Below, piece after piece: positions 42,593 to 51,686 of a DNA stretch of 64,000 nt (position 1 is its first letter; each line of letters starts with the position of its first letter). A model generated the notes under the pieces. The model did no database searches. It had not been told where the DNA came from and saw only the letters and a program-made list of their open reading frames with translations. Both the position numbers and the translations under genes were made by a program. This DNA is from Parasedimentitalea maritima. Its GTDB lineage: Bacteria > Pseudomonadota > Alphaproteobacteria > Rhodobacterales > Rhodobacteraceae. The DNA lies in NCBI RefSeq assembly GCF_005771405.1, contig NZ_VAUA01000011.1, forward strand, positions 124,001 through 188,000. The letters run 5' to 3'.

Positions 42593-43516
42593 ATGGATTA
42601 TGAGCGATTGATAGATGCCGAGACCTGGGCATTTATCCGAAAGACAGGTGAGAGCTATGCAGATGATGCTGTTGAGCTAAGCATTGCAGAGCAACGAGAT
42701 GTGTATGACGCAATGTGCCGCGACTTTCACGTCGCACGTCCGGCGATAGTCCAGACCGAAGATCTGTTAGCAGACGGCGTACCGGTCCGGCACTACTGGG
42801 CTGGCGACCCGACCCGCACCGTCATGTATTTTCACGGTGGTGGCCTTGTCGTTGGAGGGTTGGAGAGCCATGATGACATCTGCGCCGAGATCTGTGCGCA
42901 GACCGGCTATCGGGTGATTTCAGCTGATTACCGATTGATCCCGGAGCATAAACACCCTGCCAGTTTTGACGACGCCTGGACTAGCACACAGTGGGCAGCC
43001 AACCAGTTTAACGATGGTTTGGTCTTGGTGGGCGACAGCGCTGGCGGCAATCTGGCCGCAGCCGTAGCCCAACATGCACGCGGGCGTCTTAGCGAGGTGT
43101 TGGGTCAGGTTCTCATTTACCCCGGGCTTGGCGGTGATCTTGTTTCTGGTTCGTACCACCAACATGCACAGGCCCCGATGCTAACCCGTGACGAATGCAT
43201 GTATTATCAACAGTTACGGTTTGACGGACCGGTCCCCGAGAACGACCCTACCAGTGCCCCGCTGCAGGACAGTGATTTTTCAGATCTCCCACCAACAGTG
43301 TTGATCAGTGCCGATTGTGATCCCGTGCGTGACGACGCACGCCAGTATTGTGAAAAGTTGCTGGCAGCCGGGGGCCGCGCCCACTGGATCAATGAGCCGG
43401 GTTTGATCCATGGTTTCTTGCGCGCCCGCCACACAGTCGGTCGGGCAAGAAACAGCTTTGAACGTATTTCGGCAGCGATTGAAGCGCTGGGGCAGGAAAT
43501 TTGGTCCTACGACTGA
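42593..43516 (+). CDS. Alpha/beta hydrolase of the HSL family
   Basis: This 307-residue esterase-like enzyme has the oxyanion-hole YFHGGGLVVGG, the nucleophile elbow VGDSAGGN, the catalytic Asp near ISADCDPVRDDA and the His in GLIHGFLRA. It probably hydrolyses short acyl esters or lactones. GGGGATCTGAG precedes the ATG at 42593. It is convergent with the LysR gene at 43562. Confidence 0.92.
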   Translation: MDYERLIDAETWAFIRKTGESYADDAVELSIAEQRDVYDAMCRDFHVARPAIVQTEDLLADGVPVRHYWAGDPTRTVMYFHGGGLVVGGLESHDDICAEICAQTGYRVISADYRLIPEHKHPASFDDAWTSTQWAANQFNDGLVLVGDSAGGNLAAAVAQHARGRLSEVLGQVLIYPGLGGDLVSGSYHQHAQAPMLTRDECMYYQQLRFDGPVPENDPTSAPLQDSDFSDLPPTVLISADCDPVRDDARQYCEKLLAAGGRAHWINEPGLIHGFLRARHTVGRARNSFERISAAIEALGQEIWSYD

Positions 43517-43561
43517 CCCGCCTTGTCCATAGGATGCATTCCCAGATCACAAATTGCGCGT

Positions 43562-44440
43562 TCAAACATGTGCTGCCAAATGATCAATCAACGCGCGGAT
43601 GCGAGCCGTCAGATGTCTGCTTGGGGGATAAACGGCATACAAGCCCACGACTCTGGCTTCTTCCTTTTCAAATAGGATCTTCAGTTTACCAGTCTCCAAG
43701 AATGGCAAAACGGTGTAGTATGGGATACGCCCAATTCCGAGCCCATCTGCGGCCATATTGGCAACTGCCAGCGGAGAGTTTGCACGAAAACTGCCTGATA
43801 CCGGGATCGCCTGGATGCCGCTCCCGGTCTTAAACTCCCAACTATCGTTGGTGCTGGCGAATGTCCGTAGCAGGCAATTATGTGTCGCCAGTGCGGCAGG
43901 GCTTTTTGGCTCACCATGCTGGTCTAAGTAGTCTGGGGACGCGCAGCAAACAATCCGCATGTCCAACAGTCGACGTGCAACAAGGCTCGAATCTTTCAGA
44001 TCGCCAAAGCGTACAGCGAGGTCATATCCTTCTTCGATGATAGAAACATGATGGTCTGACAAATGCAGTTCTATAAAGACTTTTGGATGCGCAGCCTGAA
44101 ATGGCTTCAACATCCGCACCAGTTGCGAAGATCCAAAGCCGGTTGGCGCTGTAATCCTGATACGCCCGGCCAGTTCAGATTGTTTTACCTGCACCAACCC
44201 TTCTAGTTCATCGAACTGCTCCAGCAACGGCACACATCGGTCGTAATATGCGCGCCCTGTTTCAGTCAGAGTGACGCTACGTGTTGTTCGATTGAATAGC
44301 TGCGCACCAAGCCGTTCTTCGAGTTGTGCCACGTATTTGCTGGCCAGCTTGGTACTGATCCCCACTCGTCTGGCCCCTTCAGTAAAGGACTGGTTTGCCG
44401 CAACCGCCGCAAAAGTCCGCATGCCTTGCACGGTATCCAT
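43562..44440 (-). CDS. LysR-family regulator divergent from a GST gene
   Basis: This is 292 residues from the ATG at 44440; a GTG at 44458 is also open. The N-terminal HTH (TFAAVAANQSFTEGARRVG with ISTKLASKYVAQLEERLG) and a LysR substrate-binding domain are visible. This HTH type matches the AaeR/DmlR-like group. It is divergent from the GST gene. Two 15-base direct repeats lie at and upstream of its start (44439-44494). Confidence 0.9.
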   Translation of the reverse strand: MDTVQGMRTFAAVAANQSFTEGARRVGISTKLASKYVAQLEERLGAQLFNRTTRSVTLTETGRAYYDRCVPLLEQFDELEGLVQVKQSELAGRIRITAPTGFGSSQLVRMLKPFQAAHPKVFIELHLSDHHVSIIEEGYDLAVRFGDLKDSSLVARRLLDMRIVCCASPDYLDQHGEPKSPAALATHNCLLRTFASTNDSWEFKTGSGIQAIPVSGSFRANSPLAVANMAADGLGIGRIPYYTVLPFLETGKLKILFEKEEARVVGLYAVYPPSRHLTARIRALIDHLAAHV

Positions 44441-44494
44441 TATCGCCACCACGTTCACAAATATTGAACAAGTAAGTATATTATCGCCACAACG
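44439..44494. promoter_or_regulatory. Direct repeats in the LysR-GST intergenic region
   Basis: ATTATCGCCACCACG (44439-44453) and ATTATCGCCACAACG (44480-44494) differ at one base and start 41 bases apart, near four helical turns. The first overlaps the LysR start. They may be binding sites for the regulator or a small local duplication. Confidence 0.5.
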
Positions 44495-44556
44495 AATTCA
44501 AGCTAGACCTATGTCATCGCCGGGGACAGGCCCTGGCACCGACAAAGGACGAACAC

Positions 44557-45189
44557 ATGTCTAACGCCATACGTATTCACGGCTTCCCTCTTTCCGGCCA
44601 CTCTCACCGTGTTGTGCTGTTTGCCAACCTTGCAGGGATCAACCACGAGGTGCTGACTGTTGACCTCGCCAATGGAGCCCACAAGAAGGACGACTTTCTG
44701 GCCAAAAACCCTGCAGGTCAGGTGCCCGTAATTGAAGATGGTGAAACCGTAATCAGCGACAGCAACGCCATCTTGGTTTACTTGGCTCGTAGATATGCCC
44801 CCTCTTACATTCCGAATGATCCAGCAGAAGAAGCTGCCGTTCAAAAATTTCTGACCCTTGCAGCGGGTGAACTGGCCTTTGGTCCAGCTGCAGCACGGTT
44901 GATTAACGTCTTCAAGGCACCCTTAGATGTCGATTTCACCCATGCGACTGCAGCCAAAGTTCTCGGAAAGCTCGAAACCCATTTGCAGGGCCGTGACTTC
45001 TTGGTTGGCGACACGCCAACAATTGCTGACGTAGCAATCTATAGCTACACCGCTCATGCCCCAGAAGGCGGGATTACTTTGGAGCCCTATCCAAATGTTC
45101 GTCGTCTGCTGGCCAATATCGAGGCCCTTGAAGGGTTTATCCCGATGCCGACTACACCAGTGGGACTACGCGCCTCCTCTGCGGCCTGA
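44557..45189 (+). CDS. Glutathione S-transferase
   Basis: This 210-residue cytoplasmic GST has an N-terminal thioredoxin fold (HGFPLSGHSHRVVLFANL, NPAGQVPVIEDGETVISDSNAI, split) and an alpha-helical C-domain with DTPTIADVAIYSY. The position of the catalytic Ser/Tyr is consistent with phi/beta-like members. It lies 64 nt upstream of a three-domain flavoprotein and is divergent from LysR, suggesting joint control for detoxification of an electrophile. Confidence 0.93.
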   Translation: MSNAIRIHGFPLSGHSHRVVLFANLAGINHEVLTVDLANGAHKKDDFLAKNPAGQVPVIEDGETVISDSNAILVYLARRYAPSYIPNDPAEEAAVQKFLTLAAGELAFGPAAARLINVFKAPLDVDFTHATAAKVLGKLETHLQGRDFLVGDTPTIADVAIYSYTAHAPEGGITLEPYPNVRRLLANIEALEGFIPMPTTPVGLRASSAA

Positions 45190-45253
45190 CCCATCTGCCC
45201 GGCCGATCTTATTTTGGCCGGGCCCCCCTTCCAGTTTCTCTATGAGGCCAGCC

Positions 45254-47323
45254 ATGACCGATCAGGCTCCATTCCCGCAATCGCCATTTCATGCTGGTGA
45301 ACAAGAGGCACAGGATCGTGTCGGCAAACGCGCCTCTATGGAGGCCTTTGGTAAAGTAGCGATCCGCCCATTCATGCCGGATCAGCACCGGACATTTTTT
45401 GAACAGCTCCCGTTTGTTGTTCTAGGCAGCGTTGATGAACAGGGGTGGCCTTGGGCCTCCATTCTGACCGGGGGCAACGGGTTTGTAAGGTCGCCCAACA
45501 GCAAGCGCCTTGACCTTGTTGCCAGGCCGATTCCCGGTGATCCATTGCAGGCCTCCCTAAAAAACGGTGCGCCCATTGGCCTGCTGGGGATCGAGATCCC
45601 CAGCCGCCGTCGCAACCGGATGAACGCGCAGGTAATTGAGAAAACCGACGGCGGCTTTTCTCTTGGTGTGACGCAGTCTTTTGGCAATTGCCCACAATAT
45701 ATCCAGACCCGAGATATTGAATTCATTCGCGATCCAGCAGCACCAACAGAGTGGTCTGCCCCCAACAAATTTACCGATTTGGACCAAGCCGCCATCGATT
45801 TCATTGAAGGCTCAGACACGTTTTTTGTGTCCAGTTTTATCAGCCCTACCAATGGCCTGACGGCTGAAGGGGTCGACGTATCACACCGTGGTGGCAGAGC
45901 GGGATTTGTCAAAGTCGACGGCAACACGCTGACCATCCCGGATTACTCCGGCAATAACTTTTTCAACACCATTGGCAACTTTTTGGTCAACCCCAAGGCA
46001 GGCCTCATCTTTCCGGACTTCGAAACCGGTGACCTGCTGATGTTGACTGGTACGGTCGAATTACTGTGGGAGGATCATCCAGAGGTCATTGCATTCAAAG
46101 GTGCTGAGCGGGGGTGGCGATTCACCCTCGACCACGGGCTGCACCTCTCTGATGCGCTGCCGTTTCGCGCACAGTTTGGGGAATGGTCACCTAATTCTCT
46201 ACTGGCCGATGACTGGGCCACGTCTGATGCACGCGCAAAGGTCGAAGAGCAGCGCAAAGCATGGCGAACTCTGCGCGTGGCCAAAATTGAAGATGAAAGC
46301 AGCGCCATCCGCTCGTTCTATCTTGAAGCCACTGACGACCAGCCGTTGCTTTCTTATGAGGCTGGGCAGTTTTTAACTATTCGCGTACGCCCTGATGGGA
46401 CTGGACCGCAAGTCCGGACATATACCCTGTCTTCAGCCCCGGCAGATCCGGCCTATAGAATTTCCGTAAAGCGCGAACCCAGCGGCATCGTGTCTAAGCA
46501 CTTGCATGACAATCTCATCGTCGGAGACACTATTGAAATCAAGGCCCCCAAAGGCGCGTTCTACATTGATGCGCTGGAAAACCGCCCGGCTGTTCTACTC
46601 GCTGGCGGTGTCGGGATCACGCCTATGATGGCAATGACCCGCCATGTCCTAAACGAGGGCGTTCGTAAACGATACCTACGCCCACTAACTGTCTTCCATG
46701 CAGCGCAGACGACAGAGCAGCGCGCATTCGCACAAGAGTTTCGCGCAGCTGAGGCTGAATCCACTGGGAAAATCCGCTATGTTTCGGTGATCGGACACCC
46801 CACCGAAGCTGAGGTTGCGGGCGAGGATTTTGATGCATCAGGGCGCATTGATGTAGATACATTACGCGCATATCTGGTGCTTGATGATTATGACTTTTTC
46901 CTTTGTGGTCCTTCGTCTTTCATGCAGGCGATGTACGACCTTTTGCGCGACCTCGGTGTTGCCGATGCTCGAATTTTCGCAGAGTCATTTGGCCCAGCAG
47001 TTCTGAGCCGAAGGGTGGATGCACAAGAGCAACTGCCAACACAACCACCGGAAGCTGAGATGGCGGTAGTTAAATTTGAAAAATCTGGCTTTGAGCAACA
47101 ATGGGAAACGGGCGATGGAACCCTGCTTGAAACAGCTGAGGCCCATGGTTTGACCCCAGATTTTTCGTGTCGGGCAGGATCTTGTGGAAGTTGTGCTGTC
47201 AAAAAACTGTCAGGTGAAGTCGCCTATCGAACGCTACCAACTGCCAAGGTCGCAACCGATGATGTTCTCATCTGTTGCGCAGTTCCGGCCCAAGGAAGCA
47301 GCACTTTGGTACTTGACCTTTAG
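45254..47323 (+). CDS. Three-domain redox protein: FMN-binding split barrel, ferredoxin-NAD(P) reductase, 2Fe-2S
   Basis: This is 689 residues. The N-terminal third (about 10-330) is a PNPOx-like flavin split barrel (PFVVLGSVDEQGWPWASIL, DLLMLTGTVELLWEDH). An FAD-binding reductase domain follows (about 350-450, RTYTLSSAPADP), then an NAD-binding domain (about 455-590, LLAGGVGITPMMAM). A plant-type 2Fe-2S domain ends the protein (about 605-689, CRAGSCGSC plus a later Cys in LICCAVP). The start at 45254 follows GAGG. It may pass NAD(P)H electrons to a flavin-bound substrate. It probably forms an operon with the GST gene. Confidence 0.92.
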   Translation: MTDQAPFPQSPFHAGEQEAQDRVGKRASMEAFGKVAIRPFMPDQHRTFFEQLPFVVLGSVDEQGWPWASILTGGNGFVRSPNSKRLDLVARPIPGDPLQASLKNGAPIGLLGIEIPSRRRNRMNAQVIEKTDGGFSLGVTQSFGNCPQYIQTRDIEFIRDPAAPTEWSAPNKFTDLDQAAIDFIEGSDTFFVSSFISPTNGLTAEGVDVSHRGGRAGFVKVDGNTLTIPDYSGNNFFNTIGNFLVNPKAGLIFPDFETGDLLMLTGTVELLWEDHPEVIAFKGAERGWRFTLDHGLHLSDALPFRAQFGEWSPNSLLADDWATSDARAKVEEQRKAWRTLRVAKIEDESSAIRSFYLEATDDQPLLSYEAGQFLTIRVRPDGTGPQVRTYTLSSAPADPAYRISVKREPSGIVSKHLHDNLIVGDTIEIKAPKGAFYIDALENRPAVLLAGGVGITPMMAMTRHVLNEGVRKRYLRPLTVFHAAQTTEQRAFAQEFRAAEAESTGKIRYVSVIGHPTEAEVAGEDFDASGRIDVDTLRAYLVLDDYDFFLCGPSSFMQAMYDLLRDLGVADARIFAESFGPAVLSRRVDAQEQLPTQPPEAEMAVVKFEKSGFEQQWETGDGTLLETAEAHGLTPDFSCRAGSCGSCAVKKLSGEVAYRTLPTAKVATDDVLICCAVPAQGSSTLVLDL

Positions 47324-47414
47324 TCTCTACAGGTGATCGTTGAGACCGTTTTAGCGATCACCTTAGGTATATGGAAAACGAAAGAAATTCAGCAAGCAAG
47401 ACAAGATGAACGTT

Positions 47415-48314
47415 TTATCTTGTTGAAATACACTGATGCATCCAGTCACAAAAAACCGACACGTTTGAGTTCACTTGGTTACTTGGCGTGACCAGAAAGT
47501 ACTGGTTTTTCGTCACCAGCGTTTGCGCGTTCAGCAGCACCAACTTGCCGTTGGCAAGCTCCTCTTCGATTAAATATGTTGGCAGCAACCCAACACCAAG
47601 CGAGGCCACTGCCCCAGCGATGATCATCGAAAACTGATCAAAGTACTTTCCGACCAGCACCGATGTTTGCGGCAAGCCCGCAAGATCAAAATAGGCTTCC
47701 CATGCTGTGGGGCGGGTGGTCATGTGCAACAAAGGGGCCGCTGCAAATTTCTCAACGGTATCCATTTGATGTCGCTTCATGAGATCTGGGGAAGAAACTG
47801 CAACCATTGTTTCCGAACAAAACGGAGCCATATCAGTATTTGGCCAGTCATCTCGGCCAAAGTGAATTGCGAGGTCGAAATGTTCAACATCCAGATCGAA
47901 AGGCTTCAATCGCGTTGACAGGTTAATTTCGATGTCCGGGTGTTGTTCGCTGAACAACGGCAAGCGTGGGATCAACCATCGGCTCGCAAAGGCTGGCAAG
48001 CAGGCCACACGCAATGCGGTTCCTTTTGCGCCACCGGCAATGGCGCGCATCATTGTGCGCCGAATGTTCTCCAAATCAATTGTCAGTTCCTTGGCCAGGC
48101 TTTCTCCGGCCTGTGTCAACACAACGCGACGCCCGACCCGACGAAAAAGCGGTGTGCCAATTGTCTGCTCCAACTCCTTAACCTGTCGACTGATCGCGCT
48201 TTGCGTCAGGTGAAGCTCCTCTGCGGCCAAGGTGAAACTACAATGTCGAGCTGCCGCTTCGAAACTGCGTAGCACAGAATGTGACGGAAGAATGCGACGG
48301 GGAGTACTGTGCAA
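47415..48314 (-). CDS. LysR-family regulator of the KamA locus (GcvA-like)
   Basis: This 299-residue protein has the GcvA/AmpR-type HTH (SVLRSFEAAARHCSFTLAAEELHLTQSAISRQVKELE, split) and a LysR substrate domain. The start is TTG at 48314, backed by AGAGG at ideal spacing. It is divergent from the KamA-ferredoxin-aminotransferase-ALDH genes across 176 bases containing a long dyad, so it very probably controls them and itself. The ligand may be lysine or a pathway intermediate (inference). Confidence 0.92.
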   Translation of the reverse strand: MHSTPRRILPSHSVLRSFEAAARHCSFTLAAEELHLTQSAISRQVKELEQTIGTPLFRRVGRRVVLTQAGESLAKELTIDLENIRRTMMRAIAGGAKGTALRVACLPAFASRWLIPRLPLFSEQHPDIEINLSTRLKPFDLDVEHFDLAIHFGRDDWPNTDMAPFCSETMVAVSSPDLMKRHQMDTVEKFAAAPLLHMTTRPTAWEAYFDLAGLPQTSVLVGKYFDQFSMIIAGAVASLGVGLLPTYLIEEELANGKLVLLNAQTLVTKNQYFLVTPSNQVNSNVSVFCDWMHQCISTR

Positions 48315-48331
48315 CAGAACCTCTTCAAGTG

Positions 48332-48379
48332 TGTAGATGTGATTTGCGTGAGAAAATTGCCGACAAATCAGCCTCTACA
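48332..48379. promoter_or_regulatory. Long dyad in the LysR-kamA divergent region
   Basis: TGTAGATGTGATTTG (48332-48346) mirrors CAAATCAGCCTCTACA (48364-48379) around a 17-base centre: TGTAGA then TGATTTG in both arms with a one-base offset. It lies 18 nt from the LysR start and about 110 nt from kamA, as expected for an autoregulatory operator. Confidence 0.65.
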
Positions 48380-48490
48380 TGAGTTTTAGGAATGTGTTGA
48401 TGAATAACCATGGTTTGTCGCCAGGGTCAACATCAACGATCAATATCGCAAACCTGAACACCAGTCCTGCTGCTCCATGAGGAACCGAAA

Positions 48491-49921
48491 ATGGCACCTA
48501 AGGAAAAATACATCCCGTCCGAAACCGAAAAAGCGTTTTTGTCGACGGTCACCAACGGGAAGTATGATCGCGAGATCATCACCGGACTAAAGAAATTTGT
48601 CGATGGTTCCGTCCCTCAGGATATGCAGGGTTTCTATTCCAAGGAAGAACTCGACGCCATCATGGAATTGGACGGCACGGATAAGGACCTCCAAGCCCGT
48701 ATGCCGGTAAAAATCACTCGGCATTACTTTGAACAGGCGCTGAAATCCAAAGCTATTCAAACCCTGGTCAAGGCAAGCCCCAAGGAAACTTACGACTTAG
48801 ATGGAGCCGAAGATCCCGGCAAGCAAATGTCCTACAGCCCGGTCGAAGGTCTGATCCACAAGTATGAGCTGGGTCTGATCTATGTGGCCTCAACCTGTTC
48901 TGCGCACTGCCGGTTCTGCTACCGCGAAGAGCTGATCGCCAAGAAAGAGATCACCCGTGAAGACGGCACAGTAGCCGCCAAAGGTTTGGCGAAGATCAAA
49001 GATATCGTTGACTATGTGCTCGAGCATAACCGACTGGTCGATGAAAACAGTGGTCGCCACCCGGAAACCAACCGCGAACGCCTGCGTGAAATCCTCATGT
49101 CCGGTGGCGACCCGATGGTTCTGGGCAACAAGAACATTGCCCAGTGGCTCGGCGCTCTGTCCGAGGCCGGCATTGAAAGCATCCGCATCGGCACCAAAGA
49201 ACTCGCTTTCTATCCTGAGCGCTTTGACGAGACGTTCTTTGCCATGCTGGACGCTTTTCACGAAGCCTATCCACAAACCAATCTTCGAATGATGGTGCAC
49301 TTTAACCACCCCGACGAATTTCTGGCAAAAGACCCTGACGGCAACTACATCGAACACGCCCAAGGTGGCCTCGAGTGGATCCCCGCCACACGTGCCTCGG
49401 TCAAAGAATTTGCCCGTCGCTCTTGGATTAACATCGACAACCAGTCGCCGATCATTGCGGGCATCAACGATGACAGTGACGCCCTGCGCATCATGCAGCG
49501 TGAGCTAAAGCGCAACGGAGTTGAAAACCACTATTTCTTCTGCGGTCGCGACATCGTTGGCCACAAGGCGTTCAACGTGCCGATCGAAAAAGCTTGGCAC
49601 ATCCTGAACGAGTCGCAAAAAGGCCTATCAGGGGTCGAAGCCCACGCGCGCCTGTCGATCACCCACTACAAGGGCAAGACCGAAGTAGCCGCTGTCACCA
49701 ACACACTTTTCCCGGGCGTCAAAGGTGGCGAAAACGGTGTGGTGATCTTCAAGCTGCTGCGCTCGGCTGCGGATGCGCCGGATCGCTGCAAGGTGACCAT
49801 TGTGGGTCGCAACGAAGAAGCCATTTGGTTCAGCGGCTATGATGATCGTGTGATCATGGATGAGGCAGAGCTTTTTTCCATGTACGACATCCAGCCGCTC
49901 ACGGCCATTGCTGCCGAGTAA
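48491..49921 (+). CDS. KamA-family radical SAM aminomutase
   Basis: This 476-residue enzyme has the radical-SAM triad Cys136, Cys140 and Cys143 ([13 protein letters not shown]), an [12 protein letters not shown]-binding region and a C-terminal [13 protein letters not shown], where the family keeps its PLP lysine. Lysine 2,3-aminomutase moves the alpha-amino group to C3 using PLP and a 5'-deoxyadenosyl radical. The YREEL after the cluster differs from the clostridial TRRR form, so specificity could be lysine or another amino acid. It is the first gene of a four-gene unit. GAGG precedes the ATG. Confidence 0.9.
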   Translation: MAPKEKYIPSETEKAFLSTVTNGKYDREIITGLKKFVDGSVPQDMQGFYSKEELDAIMELDGTDKDLQARMPVKITRHYFEQALKSKAIQTLVKASPKETYDLDGAEDPGKQMSYSPVEGLIHKYELGLIYVASTCSAHCRFCYREELIAKKEITREDGTVAAKGLAKIKDIVDYVLEHNRLVDENSGRHPETNRERLREILMSGGDPMVLGNKNIAQWLGALSEAGIESIRIGTKELAFYPERFDETFFAMLDAFHEAYPQTNLRMMVHFNHPDEFLAKDPDGNYIEHAQGGLEWIPATRASVKEFARRSWINIDNQSPIIAGINDDSDALRIMQRELKRNGVENHYFFCGRDIVGHKAFNVPIEKAWHILNESQKGLSGVEAHARLSITHYKGKTEVAAVTNTLFPGVKGGENGVVIFKLLRSAADAPDRCKVTIVGRNEEAIWFSGYDDRVIMDEAELFSMYDIQPLTAIAAE

Positions 49922-49927
49922 CCCTTT

Positions 49928-49951
49928 CGCGCCCACCCTTTTGGGGGCGCG
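49928..49951 (+). other. Hairpin between kamA and fdxA
   Basis: Stem CGCGCCC/GGGCGCG extended by two more pairs around a T-rich loop, with no T-run afterwards. It lies in the 52-nt gap. It may adjust the relative amounts of enzyme and ferredoxin message by attenuation or 3'-end protection. Confidence 0.5.
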
Positions 49952-49973
49952 CACAACTGCCAAGGTTAATCCC

Positions 49974-50312
49974 ATGACTTATGTTGTCACCGACAACTGC
50001 ATCCAATGCAAATACACGGATTGTGTCGAGGTCTGTCCCGTTGAGTGCTTCTATGAAGGCCCCAACTTCCTGGTGATCCACCCGGGTGAATGCATCGACT
50101 GCGATGACTGCGTCGACGTCTGCCCGGCAAACGCGATCTTTAACGAGGACGACCTGCCCGAGGACAAGAAGCACTTCCTCGCCCTGAACGAGGAGCTGGC
50201 ACAGATCTGGCCGCAAATCACGGACCAGAAAGACCCACTGCCCGATGCAGCCAAATGGGACGGTGTAGCAGGCAAACTGGAACACTTGGATAAATCGGTG
50301 CCAGAGGGCTGA
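49974..50312 (+). CDS. fdxA: Seven-iron ferredoxin FdxA
   Basis: This 112-residue ferredoxin of the [3Fe-4S][4Fe-4S] Azotobacter FdI type has C9, C17 and C21 plus C12 ([19 protein letters not shown]) in the first half and [12 protein letters not shown] in the second, then the long C-terminal extension of FdxA. Next to a radical SAM enzyme, it most simply supplies the electron that reduces the SAM-binding cluster. It starts 3 codons' distance before the aminotransferase gene on the other side (stop at 50312, next ATG 50315). Confidence 0.95.
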   Translation: MTYVVTDNCIQCKYTDCVEVCPVECFYEGPNFLVIHPGECIDCDDCVDVCPANAIFNEDDLPEDKKHFLALNEELAQIWPQITDQKDPLPDAAKWDGVAGKLEHLDKSVPEG

Positions 50313-50314
50313 AC

Positions 50315-51643
50315 ATGTCTGAACAATCGAAAAGCGCCGCATTGTATGACCGCGCCAAGCAGGTCATGCCCGGTGGCTGTAGCCGCAACACAATACTGCG
50401 CAAACCGCATCCGATCTACGCCGCCAAGGGCAAAGGCTGCTTTGTCACTGACATCGAAGGCGTCAAGCGTATCGACTTTGCCAATAACGTCGCCTCGCTG
50501 ATCCACGGCCACGCCCACCCGCGCATTGTGCAGGCGGTGAACGCGCAACTGGCGAATGGCTCCGCCTTTACGCTCGGGACCGAAATTGAGGTCAGCTATG
50601 CTGAACAGATGGTGGCCCGCAGCCCGAATTTTGAAAAAATTCGCTTTGTGAATTCCGGCACCGAAGCGGTGATGAGTTGCATCAAGGCAGCCCGCGCCTA
50701 CACCGGACGCGCCAAAATCGCCAAGGTCGAAGGCTCCTATCACGGACTTTATGATTATGCCGAGGTCAGCCAGACTGCCAAGCCAGCCAGTTGGGGTGCC
50801 GCTGACGCGCCCAACAGCGTGCCAGTCGCCAAGGGCACGCCGCAATCTGCGCTTGATGATGTAGTTGTCATTCCGTTCAACGACTCAGAGCGAGCGATTG
50901 CTATTTTGGACGCGCACAAGACAGAGATCGCTGGCATCGTGATTGATCTGCTGCCCCACCGGATTGGCGTCATCCCTGCGCAACCCGCCTTTGTCGAGGC
51001 TTTGCGCAATTGGGCAACCGCCAATGGAGTACTGATGATCATCGACGAAGTGATCACTTTCCGCACCAATTTTGGCGGCGCTCAGGAAAGCTACAACATC
51101 AAATCCGACCTTACCGCGATGGGTAAGATGATTGGTGGTGGTTTCCCGGTTGGAGCCATCGCTGGTCGTGCAGATGTGATGGATGTGATGGACCCAACAA
51201 ACGGCCCAGCGGCCTTTCCACACTACGGGACATTTAACGCCAACCCGATCACCATGACCGCTGGATCAGTTACGATGGGGATGTTCGATCAATCCGCCGT
51301 AACCAACTTAAATGCGCTGGCGGACAAAGCCCGCGCCGCTCTGGCAGAGGCCATTCGCATTGCAGATGTCCCGGCCTGCGTAACCGGGCGCGGATCAATG
51401 TTCCGTATCCACATGAAAGAACAGGCGCCAACAACCTACCGCAACGCCTTTGTTGGGCCCGACGAGCAAGCCTGCATCAGTGCGTTGCTGGATCACATGT
51501 TCGATAACGGGCTGATCATGATCGAGACCTGCTCGGGGCTATTATCGACCGCAATGACCCAAGCTGAAATCGATCAATTGGCGGATACCGTCCTGAACGG
51601 TCTTCGCAAAATCAAACCACTTCTTTTGGCAACCGCGGCCTAA
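50315..51643 (+). CDS. Class III aminotransferase, glutamate-1-semialdehyde aminomutase-like
   Basis: This 442-residue PLP enzyme has NSGTEAVMSCIKAARAYTGR, IIDEVITFR and the PLP lysine in LTAMGKMIGGGFPVG. A GSA-aminomutase fold is clear, but linkage to kamA and ALDH7, not heme genes, points to a catabolic transaminase acting on a terminal amine. It could take the omega-amino group of beta-lysine to give an aldehyde (inference). Only two bases separate it from the fdxA stop. Confidence 0.9.
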   Translation: MSEQSKSAALYDRAKQVMPGGCSRNTILRKPHPIYAAKGKGCFVTDIEGVKRIDFANNVASLIHGHAHPRIVQAVNAQLANGSAFTLGTEIEVSYAEQMVARSPNFEKIRFVNSGTEAVMSCIKAARAYTGRAKIAKVEGSYHGLYDYAEVSQTAKPASWGAADAPNSVPVAKGTPQSALDDVVVIPFNDSERAIAILDAHKTEIAGIVIDLLPHRIGVIPAQPAFVEALRNWATANGVLMIIDEVITFRTNFGGAQESYNIKSDLTAMGKMIGGGFPVGAIAGRADVMDVMDPTNGPAAFPHYGTFNANPITMTAGSVTMGMFDQSAVTNLNALADKARAALAEAIRIADVPACVTGRGSMFRIHMKEQAPTTYRNAFVGPDEQACISALLDHMFDNGLIMIETCSGLLSTAMTQAEIDQLADTVLNGLRKIKPLLLATAA

Positions 51644-51686
51644 CCACCCAGCACGCCACCTCAAAGTAACAAAAAGGGTAGAAAAA

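Noticed and set aside
50051-50845. 264-codon minus-strand frame over fdxA and the aminotransferase
   Set aside because: Both plus-strand genes have intact catalytic or cluster motifs; the antisense product resembles nothing.
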